A stretch of 64,000 nt of DNA from Planococcus sp. ISL-109 (GTDB lineage Bacteria; Bacillota; Bacilli; Bacillales_A; Planococcaceae): positions 648,627 to 712,626 of the forward strand of contig NZ_JAGGPW010000004.1 in NCBI RefSeq assembly GCF_018613655.1, in the 5' to 3' direction. The stretch's first letter is position 1; each line of letters begins with the position of its first letter. A program made the position numbers and the translations under genes. Under the pieces are notes generated by a model that worked only from the letters and a program-made list of their open reading frames with translations, had not been told where the DNA came from and did no database searches. Positions 61,612 to 64,000 of the stretch are shown piece after piece.

Positions 61612-62571
61612 CTAGTTTAGTAGGTCTTCAGGGTTCAGTCCCAATGCGTCTGCTGTATCCCGGACAACTTGATAATCCTCATCCGATACTTCAACAAATC
61701 CATCACTCCATTTGTTTGACTCAAGAAAGGCCATTCCTAGTTCATCATCTTTCATAGTTAAGATGGCTTGTTTGAAGGCATCTTTCAAATCCTGCGGCAA
61801 ATCACGTTGAATCGTTGTAGGACCGTTTGGAATCAACGCCGACTCTGTCACCACTTTCAATTGCTCTTCATTCGGATGGTCAATCCCATCCAACGATCTA
61901 GCGATACACGTAGAGCAAACTCCGGCAATATCGACATCGCCATTCAACACCGATAAAAGTGATGCTTCATGGCTGCCAGAAAACGTGACTCCGCCAAAGT
62001 AGTCATCAACTGTATCCATATCCAAGCCTTTTTTGTTAATGATCATTGCTTTTGGAAATAAGTGTCCAGAAGCGGAAGCAGGATCTGCATACGCCATCGA
62101 TTTTCCTTCAGCGTCATCCAAGTTTTCAATCCCTGATTCTTCCAGTGCAATAAACTGCGCAGTATACCCAAGATTATCGGCATCTTCTGTGCCTACTGCA
62201 ATTGCTTCTGCACCTGCACGCTCATGTGCTAGGACATAAGCGAAAGGCCCAAATCCTGATCCGTGGATATGGCCATTCGCCATCGCTTCGACAAGCGCTG
62301 TGTAATCCTGTCCTACGAAAATTTCCACTTCTATCCCAAGTTCATTCTCCAAATATGTACCCATGTCTTCAAATCGATCAGATAACTGCTCTTGATCCTC
62401 TGTCGGCAAGACGCCAAACACAAATTTATCCGGCCAGTTTTCTTTTCCTGTATCTCCAGATGCTGATGCTGAACCTTCACTTTCTGTTTCCGTATCACCC
62501 GCATCATCTCCACAAGCTGCCAACACTAGCATTAGAATTCCGAGCAACATGAACCAAGTAAATCGCTTCAT
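61612..62571 (-). CDS. phnD: Phosphonate/phosphite-binding lipoprotein
   Basis: 319 residues. Lipobox L-A-A-C at about residue 20, acidic Ser/Gly linker, then a periplasmic-binding fold: F-V-F-G-V-L-P-T-E-D near 50, L-E-N-E-L-G-I-E-V-E near 75, and ligand loop residues S-G-F-G-P-F-A-Y near 103 and S-A-S-G-H-L-F-P near 165. The PhnD family binds phosphonates, phosphite or phosphate; the exact ligand is uncertain. First gene of phnDCEE. Confidence 0.93.
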   Translation of the reverse strand: MKRFTWFMLLGILMLVLAACGDDAGDTETESEGSASASGDTGKENWPDKFVFGVLPTEDQEQLSDRFEDMGTYLENELGIEVEIFVGQDYTALVEAMANGHIHGSGFGPFAYVLAHERAGAEAIAVGTEDADNLGYTAQFIALEESGIENLDDAEGKSMAYADPASASGHLFPKAMIINKKGLDMDTVDDYFGGVTFSGSHEASLLSVLNGDVDIAGVCSTCIARSLDGIDHPNEEQLKVVTESALIPNGPTTIQRDLPQDLKDAFKQAILTMKDDELGMAFLESNKWSDGFVEVSDEDYQVVRDTADALGLNPEDLLN

Positions 62572-62801
62572 TCAGTAAGCCTCCTAAGATAATTTTTCTA
62601 ACAGGTTCATTGTAATTGCTAAATGTAAATTTAAGACTCATGTTATGTATAGCTCACATTAAGGTTTGTAAATCTATTTAATATCTAAAATTTCTCACCA
62701 ACTAAACCGGATTAACTGATATGAACACGCGCCGCTGCTTCTTCAGTTATATTGGAACAGACTCAAAAAAAAACCCGGAAAAATTGAAATTCACAGAAAC
62801 T
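62572..62801. promoter_or_regulatory. Region between PHP gene and phnD, probable phnD promoter
   Basis: AT-rich, 230 bases. On the minus strand a TTTACA with TATACA 15 bases later and a TTTACA-ATTACA pair could be promoter or PHO-box elements. Neither is strong. Confidence 0.3.
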
Positions 62802-63623
62802 TTATAGACCCTTAAAGGTATTTACGGCAACTGGACTGGTAATGTCGCCTATTTTGGCCGCTGCGCCGAATGTTCCATGGTTATCACTGCCACCGGTCAT
62901 CACTAAGCCAAATGCCTCAGCAAGCATCTCCACTTTCTGGTGGTCATCCGCTGAATGGTCGAAGTGGTTTCGTTCGATGCCATCAAGCCCCACACGCACG
63001 AGCTCCGGAATCAATTCAAAAGAATCGAGCTGACCGGGATGGGCCACAACCGCAAGTCCTCTGTCCGCCTTGATTGCTTTTACTGCTTCAAAAACATCGA
63101 TATAGTCAATATCACCTGCGGCTGGGCCCAGTCCTTTGAACAAGCTTTTGTAAAGCCGCTGATATTCCGGAGATGAATAGTCTGCTTGCGTCAACTCTTT
63201 CATGATGTGTTGTTTGTAAACAGTTCTTGACGGAAATGCCGATGCAATAACTGCGTCGATATCCAAGTTGTATCCTGCCGCTTTGATCTGCTCCATTTGC
63301 CAAAGGGAATGGTGATGGCGCCTTTCGAGCAACTTGTCGCAATGCTCTTTAATATGTAAAGCAGCTGGATGATACTCATAGCCGAGAACGTGCACTTTCC
63401 GCTGTCGTTTAAAATCATAAGCCGATATCTCGATTCCGGGCACAGCTTTGATGCCATATGATGAGGACAGGGCCTTTATTTCAAGCCAACCTGCTACAGT
63501 GTCGTGATCCACAAAACTTATGGCTTCAACACCGGCTGTTTTCGCCCGCCTCAAAACCGCTTCGACTGAATCAGATCCGTCGGAATAATGGCTATGGACA
63601 TGTAAATCAGCTTTCAACGCCAA
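62802..63623 (-). CDS. PHP-domain phosphodiesterase, PhnPP-like candidate
   Basis: 273 residues. Metal-binding PHP motifs: D-L-H-V-H-S-H-Y-S-D-G near residue 6, S-F-V-D-H-D-T near 37, P-G-I-E-I-S-A near 63, V-V-A-H-P-G near 193 and G-G-S-D-N-H-G near 244. The class includes RNase AM/YciV and, in C-P lyase operons of some bacteria, PhnPP enzymes that open and dephosphorylate ribose cyclic phosphate. It overlaps phnL by 17 bases, so the second role is likelier. Confidence 0.85.
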   Translation of the reverse strand: MALKADLHVHSHYSDGSDSVEAVLRRAKTAGVEAISFVDHDTVAGWLEIKALSSSYGIKAVPGIEISAYDFKRQRKVHVLGYEYHPAALHIKEHCDKLLERRHHHSLWQMEQIKAAGYNLDIDAVIASAFPSRTVYKQHIMKELTQADYSSPEYQRLYKSLFKGLGPAAGDIDYIDVFEAVKAIKADRGLAVVAHPGQLDSFELIPELVRVGLDGIERNHFDHSADDHQKVEMLAEAFGLVMTGGSDNHGTFGAAAKIGDITSPVAVNTFKGL

Positions 63624-64000
63624 TACCTACTTCTCGTCTTGGATGCATATCGTATACCTTGTCGCATAGCACTTCCATGAACTCAATGTCGTGAAAAATC
63701 CCCACCAGCGTAGTGCCATTGCTCTTAAGCTTTTCAATGATTTCACGCACTTTGATTTTGGAATGCTGATCGAGGCTGGCCGTGGGCTCATCGAGCAACA
63801 GCAAGCGCGGTTTCTTGACCGTGGCCATAGCGATATTCAAGCGCAGCTTTTCTCCGCCGGAAAAGGTTTTTGGATAGCTATCCCATAATTTTGGTTCCAG
63901 TTCAAAATGAGTCAATGCTTTTTCCGCTTCCCTCTGTGCCATATCCTCAGTTTCACCCATCTCAAGCAAGGTATTCGTCACCAGTTGGCGGCATGTCGTC
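63607..64000 (-). CDS. phnL: C-P lyase ABC-like subunit PhnL, 5' part outside the window
   Basis: At least 130 residues of the C-terminal part; the frame is open through the right edge, so the start lies beyond 64000. S-Y-P-K-T-F-S-G-G-E-K-L-R-L-N-I-A (signature) and R-L-L-L-L-D-E-P-T-A-S-L-D (Walker B) are followed by L-V-G-I-F-H-D, the PhnL-specific H-loop. PhnL is needed with PhnGHIJ for ribosyl-phosphonate triphosphate formation. Implies a C-P lyase operon upstream. Confidence 0.88.
   Translation of the reverse strand, partial: TTCRQLVTNTLLEMGETEDMAQREAEKALTHFELEPKLWDSYPKTFSGGEKLRLNIAMATVKKPRLLLLDEPTASLDQHSKIKVREIIEKLKSNGTTLVGIFHDIEFMEVLCDKVYDMHPRREVGIGVES

Noticed and set aside
62590-62660. 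TTTACA...ATTACA pair as PHO box ahead of phnD
   Set aside because: Spacing of 7 bases between the two six-base repeats is at the edge of the accepted 5 plus or minus 2, only two repeats are seen, and the area is AT-rich.

Overview
The window looks like chromosome of a Gram-positive, endospore-lineage Bacillales bacterium, most probably a Planococcaceae member such as Planococcus or Planomicrobium. The evidence is the strong AGGAGG-type ribosome binding sites, the T-box leader, the cre, LexA and SigB-like control sites, and gene order close to the Bacillus subtilis yne region (parC, parE, yneT, plsY, yneR, yneQ, yneP, citB; yneK, ccdC, ccdA). No rRNA, tRNA, CRISPR array or prophage was seen.

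Region by region. Positions 1-9 kb hold housekeeping and stress genes: an acyltransferase, a ResA/TlpA-like thioredoxin with its membrane partner, a methyltransferase, a TsdA-like dihaem cytochrome c, NAD(P)HX dehydratase, an M14 peptidase, a metallo-hydrolase and a YoxD-like reductase. At 9-15 kb the PTS core (ptsH-ptsI) is divergent from the fructose operon fruR-fruK-fruA, which has a perfect cre box. At 15.6-17 kb there is an IS110-family element with a structured upstream non-coding segment. From 17 to 28 kb lie small membrane proteins, a UbiB-like kinase, an EamA transporter, two adjoining gene relics (VOC and YeeE/YedE), an AraC regulator, a VTT membrane protein and an acyl-CoA ligase. 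From 28 to 38 kb comes topoisomerase IV with a LexA box, then the yneT-plsY-yneR-yneQ-yneP-aconitase block.

From 38 to 55 kb: a catalytically degenerate tyrosine recombinase flanked by palindromes, nicotinamidase, MscL, a Sco-like lipoprotein, the DUF1659-DUF2922-YvrJ set, cytochrome c maturation genes (ccdA, thioredoxin, ccdC), argG-argH, proC under a proline T-box, namA, and a 35-residue membrane peptide resembling holin-like type I toxins, placed antisense to the namA 3' end. A decayed ABC transporter follows at 53.4-54.7 kb. From 55 to 64 kb: a SigB-type YtxG-like gene, an EAL gene split by a homopolymer, and a phosphonate block (phnD-phnC-phnE-phnE, HAD hydrolase, MFS exporter, PHP-family phosphodiesterase, and part of phnL running off the right edge), which implies a C-P lyase cluster continuing outside the window.

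How genes work together: HPr and enzyme I feed phosphate to FruA, FruK makes fructose-1,6-bisphosphate, and FruR plus CcpA gate the operon. CcdA, the thioredoxin-like protein, CcdC, Sco and the TsdA-like cytochrome suggest an active c-type cytochrome and oxidase assembly branch. ArgG and ArgH complete arginine synthesis. The right end imports and dismantles phosphonates.
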